In this document: in pieces, positions 1-5,000 of the stretch
Layout of the letters: every line of letters starts with the position of its first letter
How positions within the stretch are numbered: position 1 is the first letter of the stretch
Origin: an uncultured Clostridia bacterium
GTDB taxonomy: Bacteria > Bacillota > Clostridia > Christensenellales > UBA1242
Assembly (NCBI GenBank): GCA_946610635.1
Contig: CAMOCI010000023.1
Location: forward strand, 1-8,639
Direction: 5' to 3'
Length of the DNA stretch: 8,639 bases
Notes under the pieces: model-generated
What the model saw: the letters and a program-made list of their open reading frames with translations, nothing else
Told to the model about the DNA's origin: nothing
Database searches by the model: none
Made by a program: the position numbers and the translations under genes

Positions 1-378
1 ATAAATGATTATGTAAAAATTCAAAATCAAGAAAGTCAAAATGTTTTTTCAAGTCTTTTAAAAAACTTTTCAACCAATCAAGATTACAGTGTAAATACAA
101 TGGACATTTCTAACCAAAACAATGATAGTTTATTAATGTCAGTGTTGCCATTACTTTTAAATAATAAAGGCAAAAATGGTCTTAAAAATGGGCAGGATTT
201 AATTTTTAAGGAAATGGTTAAAAACACTCAAAATCCACGTCTTGCACAAATTGTTAAGTTGTTACCAAAGTTAATAAACAATAAAATTAATACTTTTGCA
301 GATATACAGGAAAACATGCCCAAAAAAGAAGAACCAAAAATTGACTCTTACACAAAAACTGATGAATATTATGAATAA
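1..378 (+). CDS. 3' part of an unrecognised protein gene
   Basis: The frame is open from the first base and ends with TAA at 376-378, so this is the C-terminal 125 residues of a protein that starts to the left of the window. The ATG at 100 is in frame but has no ribosome binding site before it and is probably internal. I do not recognise the family. The visible protein is rich in Asn, Lys and Leu, has a short hydrophobic stretch (VLPLLLNN) and a similar later one (VKLLPKLINNK), and ends in an acidic, Tyr-containing tail (DEYYE). No signal peptide or catalytic motif is visible. It reads toward the tRNA-Lys locus and is followed by an AT-rich spacer without a clear hairpin terminator. It probably belongs to the host side of the junction, by position only. 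Confidence 0.6.
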   Translation: MNDYVKIQNQESQNVFSSLLKNFSTNQDYSVNTMDISNQNNDSLLMSVLPLLLNNKGKNGLKNGQDLIFKEMVKNTQNPRLAQIVKLLPKLINNKINTFADIQENMPKKEEPKIDSYTKTDEYYE

Positions 379-463
379 TGTATATATTTTTTAAAAATTT
401 ATTAAATAACAAAATCAATTTTAATCACTATTTAAATTTGTTTTATTATTTTTTTTAATATTA

Positions 464-492
464 TTGACATAGATTGTTAAAACATGTATAAT
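464..492 (+). promoter_or_regulatory. Consensus vegetative promoter of the original tRNA-Lys gene
   Basis: TTGACA at 464-469, a 17-nt spacer and TATAAT at 487-492 match the sigma-70/sigma-A consensus at all twelve positions. The predicted transcription start is near 499, a few bases before the first tRNA-Lys fragment at 505. This is what is expected of a strong tRNA promoter. The intact tRNA now lies 240 bp further downstream, so this looks like the ancestral promoter separated from its gene. Confidence 0.85.
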
Positions 493-504
493 GTATCTTG
501 TTTT

Positions 505-523
505 GGTTCCTTAGCTCAGTTGG
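505..523 (+). pseudogene. tRNA-Lys 5' fragment, copy 1 (19 nt)
   Basis: Bases 505-523 are identical to the first 19 nt of the intact tRNA-Lys at 746-764: the acceptor 5' strand, the D stem and part of the D loop. After the GG of the D loop the match stops. The fragment sits at the normal distance downstream of the perfect promoter at 464-492, so it is probably the original 5' end of the gene, displaced by insertion or rearrangement. Confidence 0.75.
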
Positions 524-672
524 CGCGACACGTTAAAGAAAGTTGCCAGTGGCAAGTTTTAGTCAGCGAATATAGTGAGTGACAAGCGTAAGGAGCTTTA
601 TGCTCCGCCGGTGAGTTTGCTCTACCGTGAACACATTTAAACAAAAGCTTGCAGAAGTGATATAATATATTT
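524..672 (+). other. Scrambled insert between tRNA fragments, with an inverted tRNA piece
   Basis: This 149-bp stretch is richer in GC than its flanks and has no convincing gene. It contains a TTGCC/GGCAA hairpin (543-555), a GGAGC/GCTCC hairpin (591-605), and at 617-626 the exact reverse complement of GGTAGAGCAA from the tRNA-Lys D arm (763-772). Segments 523-546 and 626-652 resemble each other as degenerate direct repeats. The stretch around 600-616 (TATGCTCCGCCGGTGAG) resembles 713-729 (ATACGCTCCGCAATGAG) after the second tRNA fragment. This suggests remnants of insertion, duplication and inversion, not a functional unit, though a small structured RNA cannot be excluded. Confidence 0.5.
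638..666 (+). promoter_or_regulatory. Second promoter, extended -10, feeding the intact tRNA-Lys
   Basis: TATAAT at 661-666 is preceded by TG one base upstream (658-659), giving an extended -10. TAAACA at 638-643, 17 nt upstream, matches 4 of 6 bases of the -35 consensus. Transcription would start near 673, the first base of the half-tRNA copy, and read through it into the intact tRNA. It is the nearest plausible promoter for the functional gene; nothing equally good lies between 714 and 745. Confidence 0.65.
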
Positions 673-713
673 GGTTCCTTAGCTCAGTTGGTAGAGCAAC
701 TGACTCTTAATCA
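673..713 (+). pseudogene. tRNA-Lys 5' half, copy 2 (41 nt)
   Basis: Bases 673-713 are identical to 746-786 of the intact tRNA-Lys(CTT). They cover the acceptor 5' strand, D arm, whole anticodon loop and the first bases of the 3' anticodon stem. Identity ends abruptly just past the anticodon loop, and no matching 3' half follows. The breakpoint fits a tyrosine-recombinase crossover in the anticodon region of a tRNA gene, a known integration sublocation, but no element remains between this copy and the intact gene 33 bp downstream. Confidence 0.8.
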
Positions 714-745
714 TACGCTCCGCAATGAGAATAAACTACGAATTT

Positions 746-821
746 GGTTCCTTAGCTCAGTTGGTAGAGCAACTGACTCTTAATCAGTGGGTCCGGGGTT
801 CGAGCCCCCGAGGGACCACCA
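746..821 (+). tRNA. tRNA-Lys (anticodon CTT), intact, CCA encoded
   Basis: The 76-nt sequence folds as a standard cloverleaf. GGTTCCT pairs with AGGGACC (one G-T pair), GCTC pairs with GAGC in the D stem, and ACTGA pairs with TCAGT around the loop CTCTTAA, giving anticodon CTT. The T arm is CGGGG/CCCCG with loop TTCGAGC. The 3' ACCA is encoded. It decodes AAG lysine codons. The gene lies directly left of the arm-type repeats and integrase, so its 3' part is the likely attachment site of the element to the right. A terminator follows within 7 nt. Confidence 0.97.
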
Positions 822-827
822 CGAATG

Positions 828-850
828 CCTAGTATTTACTAGGTTTTTTT
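828..850 (+). terminator. Intrinsic terminator of tRNA-Lys
   Basis: CCTAGTA (828-834) and TACTAGG (837-843) form a perfect 7-bp stem with a 2-nt centre, followed at once by seven T residues (844-850). It begins 7 nt after the encoded CCA. Confidence 0.85.
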
Positions 851-870
851 ATTATTTTCCTATAACTAAC

Positions 871-1006
871 TGTCTAAAAATTTTTGTCAATTTGTCTAAA
901 ATTTTTGTAAATCATTCTAAAAATTAACTTATAATCATAACTATTTAATTTGCTAAAAAATAAGCAAAAATAGGCGCTGTCTAAAAATTTGTCTAAAATT
1001 TTTTGG
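871..1006. repeat. Four arm-type direct repeats next to the integrase gene
   Basis: The motif TGTCTAAAA(A)TTTTTG occurs in direct orientation at 871-886, 893-907, 978-992 (shortened right side) and 990-1006, that is as two pairs. Weaker relatives are at about 914-926 and, upstream of the excisionase, at 2691-2706. Tn916-family integrases bind short direct repeats near the element ends through an N-terminal domain of the type present in this integrase. Position between attachment site and integrase supports that role. The stretch 851-1017 otherwise holds no gene. Confidence 0.6.
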
Positions 1007-1017
1007 AAAAATTACAC

Positions 1018-1052
1018 AAAAAAAAGACTGAGAATTAGTTAAAATCTCAGTC
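1018..1052 (-). terminator. Intrinsic terminator of the integrase operon
   Basis: Read on the minus strand, GACTGAGA (1045-1052) pairs perfectly with TCTCAGTC (1026-1033) across an 11-nt loop and is followed by a run of eight T residues (complement of 1018-1025). It lies 22 bp beyond the stop codon of the frameshifted integrase reading (1075-1077), which fits that longer reading well. Confidence 0.85.
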
Positions 1053-1074
1053 CTTAAAAATTTTTTCGAGTTTT

Positions 1075-1230
1075 TTACATTTCCATTTCGCTATCTTTTT
1101 GTTTTCGTCTGCGTTCTCGTTCTTTTAGCCATTCTTGGTATTCTTCATCTTCTCGTTGTTTTCGCAATTGTTCTTCAAGCAAAGCAATTCTCTCTTGCAA
1201 TTCTTTTTTCTCTTGTTCTTCTTTTTTTTT
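1075..1230 (-). other. A-run slippery site and -1 frame C-terminal extension of the integrase
   Basis: The minus strand reads GCA AAA AAA AAG, so it contains the heptamer A AAA AAG (within 1221-1230), the classic bacterial -1 slippery sequence, as in dnaX. After a -1 slip the frame stays open for 48 more codons to TAA at 1075-1077, giving 454 residues instead of 437. The tail is rich in Glu, Arg, Lys and Gln with Leu/Ile spacing suggestive of a coiled coil (LQERIALLEEQLRKQ), and it ends just before the terminator. It could be true programmed frameshifting, transcriptional slippage, phase variation at the run, or a one-base homopolymer error in the sequence. The frame itself looks like protein; the mechanism is inferred. 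Confidence 0.6.
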
Positions 1231-2438
1231 GCAAGTTGTTCTTCATCAATTTTTGATTGGATACTTTCTTGCTCAACAAAATCAAAAACATTTGAAATAG
1301 TGTTTGCAGAGCTTTGTTTTGCTGAATAGTCCAAATGGCTGTAAATATTCGCCGTTGTTCCAAAATCTGCGTGTCCTAACCATTCTTGTATGTTTTTCAT
1401 TGGCACACCATTTTTGAGCATTATACTAGCACAAGAATGTCGCAAATCGTGAAAACGAATATGGCGAAGTTTATTCTTTTTGATTATTCGTATAAATGTA
1501 TGCGTTAATCTATTTGGCAAAATCAATCTACCAATATTATCAACACAGACATAATCATAATATCTTTTATCGTAGGTTTTGCCAAGTATCTCTTTGTTGC
1601 GTTGTATTTCTTCTTTCTTTTTTAGCAGTAATTCTTCTGCTTGTGGTAGCAGTGGCAAAGTTCGGTTGCTAGTTTTGGTTTTCATTTTGTCTGACTTATG
1701 AATATATCTTTTGCCATCAAGTTGAGTTTCCACAATTTTATGTCTAACATATATAACTTTGTTTTCAAAATCTATTGCGTCCCATTTTAGTCCCAAAACT
1801 TCACTTCTTCTAAATCCATACATTGCAGTAAGCATTATTGGCAATTTGCATTCATTTTCTTTAATACAATCAAATAATTTCTCAATTTCTTCAATAGAGT
1901 AAAAACTTGCTTTGTATCCATCTGTTTTTGGTCTTGTCACTTTGTCAGCAACATTAACATTAACCAAATCATTTCTAAAGGCATATTGCAAGCATTCTCT
2001 TATCAAAATATGAAAGTGTAAAACTGTATTTCCAGAAAGTCCTTTGTCATACATAGTTTTGTAAAAACCTTCAATATGATATGGTTTCAAATCTTTTAAT
2101 TTTAATTTCATATTATTAAAATACTTTGCAATTTGATTTGCTTGTTTGGTGTAATTTGTGTATGTCATTGGTTCCACTTGCTGTTTTTTGACTTCCAAAA
2201 ATCTAAACAAAAAGTCAATAAAAAATACATCAGTTGAAATATCTTTTGACTGTTCAATTTCTTTTGACATATCTAATTTTTTTAGTATTTTATTCATTTC
2301 TTTCTTGGCTATTGTCTTATTATTTGCGACTCTCAAATTTGTATTTATCCATCTTGTTTTTGGTTTCCCAAATTCGTCTTTATAACTTACAACAACATAC
2401 CAAGTTCCGTGTTTTTGTTGTAAACTACCTTTTTGCAT
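1125..2438 (-). CDS. int: Tyrosine recombinase (Tn916-type integrase)
   Basis: This 437-residue site-specific recombinase would integrate and excise the element at tRNA-Lys. Residues 1-60 resemble the AP2-like arm-binding domain (GTWYVVVSYKDEFGKPK). About 70-165 is a SAM-like core-binding domain, and about 175-370 the catalytic domain with R210 (GFRRSE), Lys in the 252-255 hairpin, H330 and R333 (HDLRHS), H356 (WLGHADFG) and nucleophile Y366 (IYSHL), so the active site is complete. The start ATG has AAGGAG (2445-2450) 6 nt upstream, inside the 3' end of the excisionase gene, with a 14-bp gene overlap that implies translational coupling. After residue 403 the frame meets nine A residues; a -1 shift gives a more natural charged tail ending at 1075 (see next entry). 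The zero-frame tail is Lys/Asn/Cys-rich and looks unselected. Confidence 0.9.
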   Translation of the reverse strand: MQKGSLQQKHGTWYVVVSYKDEFGKPKTRWINTNLRVANNKTIAKKEMNKILKKLDMSKEIEQSKDISTDVFFIDFLFRFLEVKKQQVEPMTYTNYTKQANQIAKYFNNMKLKLKDLKPYHIEGFYKTMYDKGLSGNTVLHFHILIRECLQYAFRNDLVNVNVADKVTRPKTDGYKASFYSIEEIEKLFDCIKENECKLPIMLTAMYGFRRSEVLGLKWDAIDFENKVIYVRHKIVETQLDGKRYIHKSDKMKTKTSNRTLPLLPQAEELLLKKKEEIQRNKEILGKTYDKRYYDYVCVDNIGRLILPNRLTHTFIRIIKKNKLRHIRFHDLRHSCASIMLKNGVPMKNIQEWLGHADFGTTANIYSHLDYSAKQSSANTISNVFDFVEQESIQSKIDEEQLAKKKKNKRKKNCKRELLCLKNNCENNEKMKNTKNG

Positions 2439-2637
2439 TTTTATCTCCTTTGTTTAAGAAATCAATGACATTTTGTTTTGGTATCAAAATCAAATTGCCT
2501 GACTTAATACTTTTTATTTGGTTGGTTGAAATAAGTTCATAAGCAAGGTTTCTTCCAATGCCTAACATCTTTTGTAAATCTTTGACTTTCACAACATCTT
2601 TGAAGTTTGTGAATATATTTTGTGTGGTTAAATCCAT
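2425..2637 (-). CDS. xis: Excisionase-family small DNA-binding protein
   Basis: This 70-residue protein has a MerR-like winged helix-turn-helix of the excisionase family: VVKVKDLQKMLGIGRNLAYELI as helix-turn-helix (residues 15-36), then a wing (IKSIKSGNLILIPKQNVIDFL). The order 'module, bind, arginine/lysine-poor helix, GNLILIPK' is typical of HTH_17 excisionases. It would bend DNA at the element ends and steer the integrase toward excision. The start ATG has AAGGAG (2648-2653) about 10 nt upstream. The 3' end overlaps the integrase by 14 bp, so the two are one operon. No strong promoter is obvious immediately upstream; a TATTAT box near 2670-2680 lacks a good -35. Confidence 0.85.
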   Translation of the reverse strand: MDLTTQNIFTNFKDVVKVKDLQKMLGIGRNLAYELISTNQIKSIKSGNLILIPKQNVIDFLNKGDKNAKR

Positions 2638-2816
2638 ATTGTTTTTTCTCCTTAAATTTAATTTTGCTTTAATAATATCTGCTATAAATCTGTTCTAAAA
2701 TTTAAGGGAAAGAACGACAATCTGTCCATACTTCTTTCCGCTTGTTTTTATCGTTCTATTCTATAAATCTTTCTGCATTTACAGAAGAATTTTGCAGTTT
2801 TTAACTGCTAATTCAA

Positions 2817-2842
2817 AAGGAATCGGGTATCCCGATTGCCTT
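2817..2842 (-). terminator. Hairpin after the mobilization genes, probable terminator
   Basis: AATCGGG (2821-2827) pairs perfectly with CCCGATT (2831-2837) around TAT; AAGG (2817-2820) and CCTT (2839-2842) extend the stem past one bulged G. On the minus strand the hairpin is followed by only a short T run (TTTTG), so it may be a weak terminator for the relaxase operon or a protein-binding site. Confidence 0.45.
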
Positions 2843-2846
2843 AAAG

Positions 2847-2943
2847 GAAAAAGTGAAAGCGAGTCGCTGGCGTTTCCTATCAAAAAAGTAAGTGAATAAT
2901 AGGTATTTGCTTGTTTTTTGGTAGGAATGTCGTTTCACTTTTC
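2847..2943. repeat. Long imperfect inverted repeat with a nested hairpin
   Basis: The left arm begins GGAAAAAGTGAAAGCGA and the right arm ends TCGTTTCACTTTTC. Further in, CCTATCAAAAAAGTAAG (2876-2892) faces CTTGTTTTTTGGTAGG (2910-2925). The left arm carries an extra insert that itself folds (AGCG-AGT-CGCT, 2858-2868). The whole could form a roughly 97-nt hairpin on either strand. Such structures are known for single-strand origins, transfer origins and regulatory RNAs of small plasmids and elements. Which applies here is not decided by sequence alone. Confidence 0.55.
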
Positions 2944-2979
2944 TTATCCTGTTTGATAAACTCTCAAAATCTGTGTCAC

Positions 2980-3261
2980 CTAATACATCTCATATCCATT
3001 CATTTCTCGTTGAATTTCTCTCTCGGCTTTGTGTAGTCGTTCCATATATTCATCAAATGCTTTGAATGTCTCGTATGCAATCAATTCACCCAGATAAATT
3101 GATTGTTCAATCAAGTATTTCAAGTGTTTTCTTCGTTGCATTTTTTCAAATCTTGCACTTCTAATATTTCGTTCTCGTTCAAATTGTTTTATCCTTATTT
3201 GCAAAGCAGTTTGAATGACAATATCCAAGTCGTCTATACAAATCATCTTTATATTTGTCAA
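2980..3261 (-). CDS. C-terminal part of the relaxase in a shifted frame, or small overlapping gene
   Basis: The open frame gives up to 93 residues, mostly helical and charged, with Arg/Lys/Glu-rich segments (FERERNIRSARFEKMQRRK; ERLHKAEREIQREMNG). It overlaps the relaxase 3' end by 83 bp in another frame. Its possible starts (TTG at 3261, ATG at 3246) have no ribosome binding site, so independent translation looks poor. If one base were skipped near residue 319 of the relaxase (after YRRL), the reading would continue as DIVIQTALQIRIKQ and give one protein of about 400 residues, a usual size for MobL-like relaxases. I therefore think it is the broken or frameshifted end of the relaxase. It may equally be a one-base sequence error. 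Confidence 0.5.
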   Translation of the reverse strand: MTNIKMICIDDLDIVIQTALQIRIKQFERERNIRSARFEKMQRRKHLKYLIEQSIYLGELIAYETFKAFDEYMERLHKAEREIQREMNGYEMY

Positions 3262-4183
3262 AGAGTAAATATTTATTTGGCTTCATTTTGTTCTCTTTAC
3301 ATATCCTTGCAATTTCAATATCTTGCTGTCTTAACTGACTTTCAAATTCAAGTTCTTTAATACAAATATCTCTTCGGTTTCGTATTAGACAAGTAGTGAT
3401 ATTGTCAACATCATTTTTGAGTTTTAACATATTTTCGCTGTCATATCCAAGTCGTCCGTCTTCTGGCAAGTTGCGAGATAGCAAATCCATTTTTCTTGCA
3501 AGTTTTGGAAAGAATGTTATGTCTTTTTCAAAGACAGTTCTTGTTGTGCTTGTAAGGTCATTTCTTAACTCTTTAATCATGTTTGCAGTCGTTAAAAAAG
3601 ATAGCTCAAAATCTACCTTTGCTTTTTCTATAAATTGCTTGTTTATCTTGCCATCAGAAAAGTGCAAATCTTTGTCTTTGCTTTTGTATCTAGTTGGCTT
3701 GTTTTCAAAAAATGAAAAGTGAATATGTCTATGTTCTGTGTTCTCGTGCAGTCCTGCAAAATATGTAATGTTGTCAATGTCAAAACCTGCTTGATTTAAA
3801 AATCTTGGAAATTGCTTGTTAAAGAATTCTTGTGCCTGCCAAACATCATTGCAATATGTTTTTCCAAACACTTCTTCAAAGGATATAAATCCGTGCCAAA
3901 TTGGGCTTTGGGTGGTTGAAAGAGTATTTCTCAAATTCTTTATTGCTTCTTGAGAATACAAGCCATTTTTGCCAAATATTCCCTTACTTTTCTCATTATT
4001 TCCAACATACTTCACAAAGTCATATACAGGTTTATTTGCAATTCCTGTTTGAACATATCCAACAAAATCATAATTTTGATTAGATGAGTAAAACTTTCTC
4101 TTTTCAATATACTTTTTGTATTTATCTTGATTTGGATAATCTGCTTTGACGTGGTTGATTTTGAAAACAATATTATTACTCAC
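3179..4183 (-). CDS. MobL-like relaxase (mobilization protein), C-terminus out of frame
   Basis: The 334-residue product would nick the transfer origin and pilot the DNA strand during mobilization. The metal-binding histidine motif is HRHIHFSF (H151, H153, H155 from the GTG start), following LHENTE and preceding ENKPTR, which is the MobL arrangement. Upstream are FVKYVGNNEKSKGIFGKNG (about 56-74) and SPIWHGFISFEE (about 93-104), both also typical of that family. I chose GTG at 4183 because AGGAG (4191-4195) stands 7 nt before it; an in-frame ATG at 4204 lies within the SD-proximal end of the upstream gene and has no ribosome binding site. With the GTG start the overlap with the accessory gene is 8 bp (GTGAGTAA), typical of coupling. 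The natural C-terminus seems to continue in another frame to 2980. Confidence 0.8.
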   Translation of the reverse strand: MSNNIVFKINHVKADYPNQDKYKKYIEKRKFYSSNQNYDFVGYVQTGIANKPVYDFVKYVGNNEKSKGIFGKNGLYSQEAIKNLRNTLSTTQSPIWHGFISFEEVFGKTYCNDVWQAQEFFNKQFPRFLNQAGFDIDNITYFAGLHENTEHRHIHFSFFENKPTRYKSKDKDLHFSDGKINKQFIEKAKVDFELSFLTTANMIKELRNDLTSTTRTVFEKDITFFPKLARKMDLLSRNLPEDGRLGYDSENMLKLKNDVDNITTCLIRNRRDICIKELEFESQLRQQDIEIARICKENKMKPNKYLLFDKYKDDLYRRLGYCHSNCFANKDKTI

Positions 4184-4580
4184 TTCTAAACTCCTGAATG
4201 TCATAAGGTGCTATGTCATATTTTCCGTTTTCCAATTCTTCTTCGTCAATTGGATACCTGAAAACATATTTTGTAAGTAGTGCAAGAGTTCTTATGGATA
4301 CTGTCATATCTTTTTTTAAGTATCTCAATATTTCTTTGAGAATATATAGTTGTTCTTGTTCAAATTTTTTGTTTGACAAATTCTTTTCTTGTAATAGGTT
4401 GTTGATTTCAATGAGTTCTTTTTTGGCGTTTATCTGAGAGTTGAGATGATTTTCTAAACAAAAGTTAAAGTATTCATTAACACTTCCAAATTTTGAGTTT
4501 AGATAATCTTGATTTAATCGTTCCACCAAATTGGCGTCCTTAAATCTAATTGTTTGTTGTTTGCTGATTTGGTTTTTCAT
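4176..4580 (-). CDS. Small accessory mobilization protein (MobC-like / ribbon-helix-helix candidate)
   Basis: This is a 134-residue soluble protein directly upstream of the relaxase and overlapping it by 8 bp. The first 50 residues (QTIRFKDANLVERLNQ, then a Ser-containing helix GSVNEYFNFCLENHL) have the strand-helix-helix look of ribbon-helix-helix DNA-binding proteins, which often assist relaxases at the transfer origin and repress their own operon. The middle (about 50-95) is a predicted coiled coil rich in Glu, Leu and Lys. The acidic tail is unassigned. The start ATG has AAGGAG (4587-4592) 6 nt upstream. The role rests mainly on fold impression and position, not on a diagnostic motif. Confidence 0.65.
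   Translation of the reverse strand: MKNQISKQQTIRFKDANLVERLNQDYLNSKFGSVNEYFNFCLENHLNSQINAKKELIEINNLLQEKNLSNKKFEQEQLYILKEILRYLKKDMTVSIRTLALLTKYVFRYPIDEEELENGKYDIAPYDIQEFRSE
4191..4195 (-). promoter_or_regulatory. Ribosome binding site that decides the relaxase start
   Basis: AGGAG on the minus strand is spaced 7 nt from GTG (4183-4181). It lies inside the last codons of the accessory gene, supporting the GTG start and translational coupling over the upstream ATG at 4204. Confidence 0.7.
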
Positions 4581-4757
4581 TATGCTCTCCTTGTAGTAAA
4601 TTTTGTTTTGCTTTTCAACTTTCTATTATCTGTATTGTGAGACCGACATATCTCTTTGTAGTTTTACACCTCCCATTTTTAAGATTTTCTATACCAGTTT
4701 CTATAACAAAAAAACAGACCTGCCAGCAAAGTCCATTTTCTTTTTCTCGTTCTTCAA

Positions 4758-4786
4758 ATTATTGTAAGGATACAACTTGATGTCAA
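4758..4786 (-). promoter_or_regulatory. Promoter of the mobilization operon with overlapping dyads
   Basis: On the minus strand TTGACA (4786-4781), a 17-nt spacer and AATAAT (4763-4758) match the consensus at 11 of 12 positions, reading toward the accessory and relaxase genes. The -35 lies inside the dyad TTGATGTCAA (4777-4786), and another perfect dyad, ATATCA-AA-TGATAT (4793-4806), lies just upstream. These are plausible operators for the ribbon-helix-helix candidate at 4176-4580. Confidence 0.7.
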
Positions 4787-4929
4787 AGTGTTATATCAAA
4801 TGATATTGATTTATTCTTTCACAAAAGTTTTTTCTCCTTCCCACATATAAAGGATTTTTTAACTTTTTACATAGCATTTTTTGTCAGTTTTTGTATTAAG
4901 TGAGTTTGAAATGCTCGTATAATAAAAAA

Positions 4930-4952
4930 TATACTATACAAAGTATAGTATA
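4930..4952 (-). terminator. Terminator of the winged-helix gene
   Basis: TATACTATAC and GTATAGTATA form a perfect 10-bp stem around AAA. On the minus strand it is followed by a T-rich run (TTTTTTATT). It lies about 48 bp after the stop codon at 5001. On the plus strand an A run follows, so it works in one direction only. Confidence 0.75.
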
Positions 4953-5000
4953 AAAAAATTTGAAAATTTTTGAATTTTTTTTGAAAAACCCATTCAAAAG

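Larger units (their letters stand above)
2638..2979. other. Structured non-coding spacer between mobilization and excision modules
   Basis: No credible gene lies in these 342 bp. It holds a small hairpin GCAGTT/AACTGC (2794-2808), another TTCTG/CAGAA (2771-2786), a strong hairpin at 2817-2842 and a long imperfect inverted repeat at 2847-2943 (listed separately). The density of secondary structure is unusual against the surrounding simple AT-rich DNA. Candidates are a terminator region, a strand-replication origin or transfer origin, or a small RNA. Confidence 0.5.
4593..5000. other. Intergenic leader and regulatory region of the mobilization operon
   Basis: No real gene is visible in these 408 bp. 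From right to left on the minus strand it holds the terminator of the winged-helix gene (4930-4952), an orphan ribosome-binding-like GGAAGGAG near 4833-4840 followed by only a few codons, two dyads (ATATCA/TGATAT at 4793-4806; TTGA/TCAA at 4777-4786), a good promoter (4758-4786) and a roughly 170-nt leader up to the accessory gene. The leader includes a GGGAGG motif and TATAG direct repeats around 4690-4706. A transfer origin would be expected in this leader, but I cannot locate a nick site. Confidence 0.45.

Noticed and set aside
505..672. A second complete but divergent tRNA or tmRNA-like gene starting at 505
   Set aside because: After 19 matching bases no anticodon arm, T arm or matching 3' acceptor strand can be built from the following sequence.
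871..1006. CRISPR-like array
   Set aside because: The repeats are only about 15 nt, irregularly spaced (22, 85 and 12 nt) and AT-only at the 3' side, with no uniform spacers or cas genes.
1135..1329. Plus-strand open frame rich in Phe and Ser opposite the integrase 3' end
   Set aside because: It is antisense to a clearly coding region, its composition (poly-Phe) is the mirror of Lys/Glu codons, and it has no ribosome binding site.
1175..1363. Separate minus-strand small protein overlapping the integrase end in the third frame
   Set aside because: Its start lies inside the integrase catalytic region and has no ribosome binding site; the residues are an out-of-frame reading of the HxxH...Y segment.
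4891..4923. Plus-strand promoter ending in TATAAT at 4918-4923
   Set aside because: No acceptable -35 at 16-18 nt, no TG extension, and no plus-strand gene follows; it borders the terminator hairpin.
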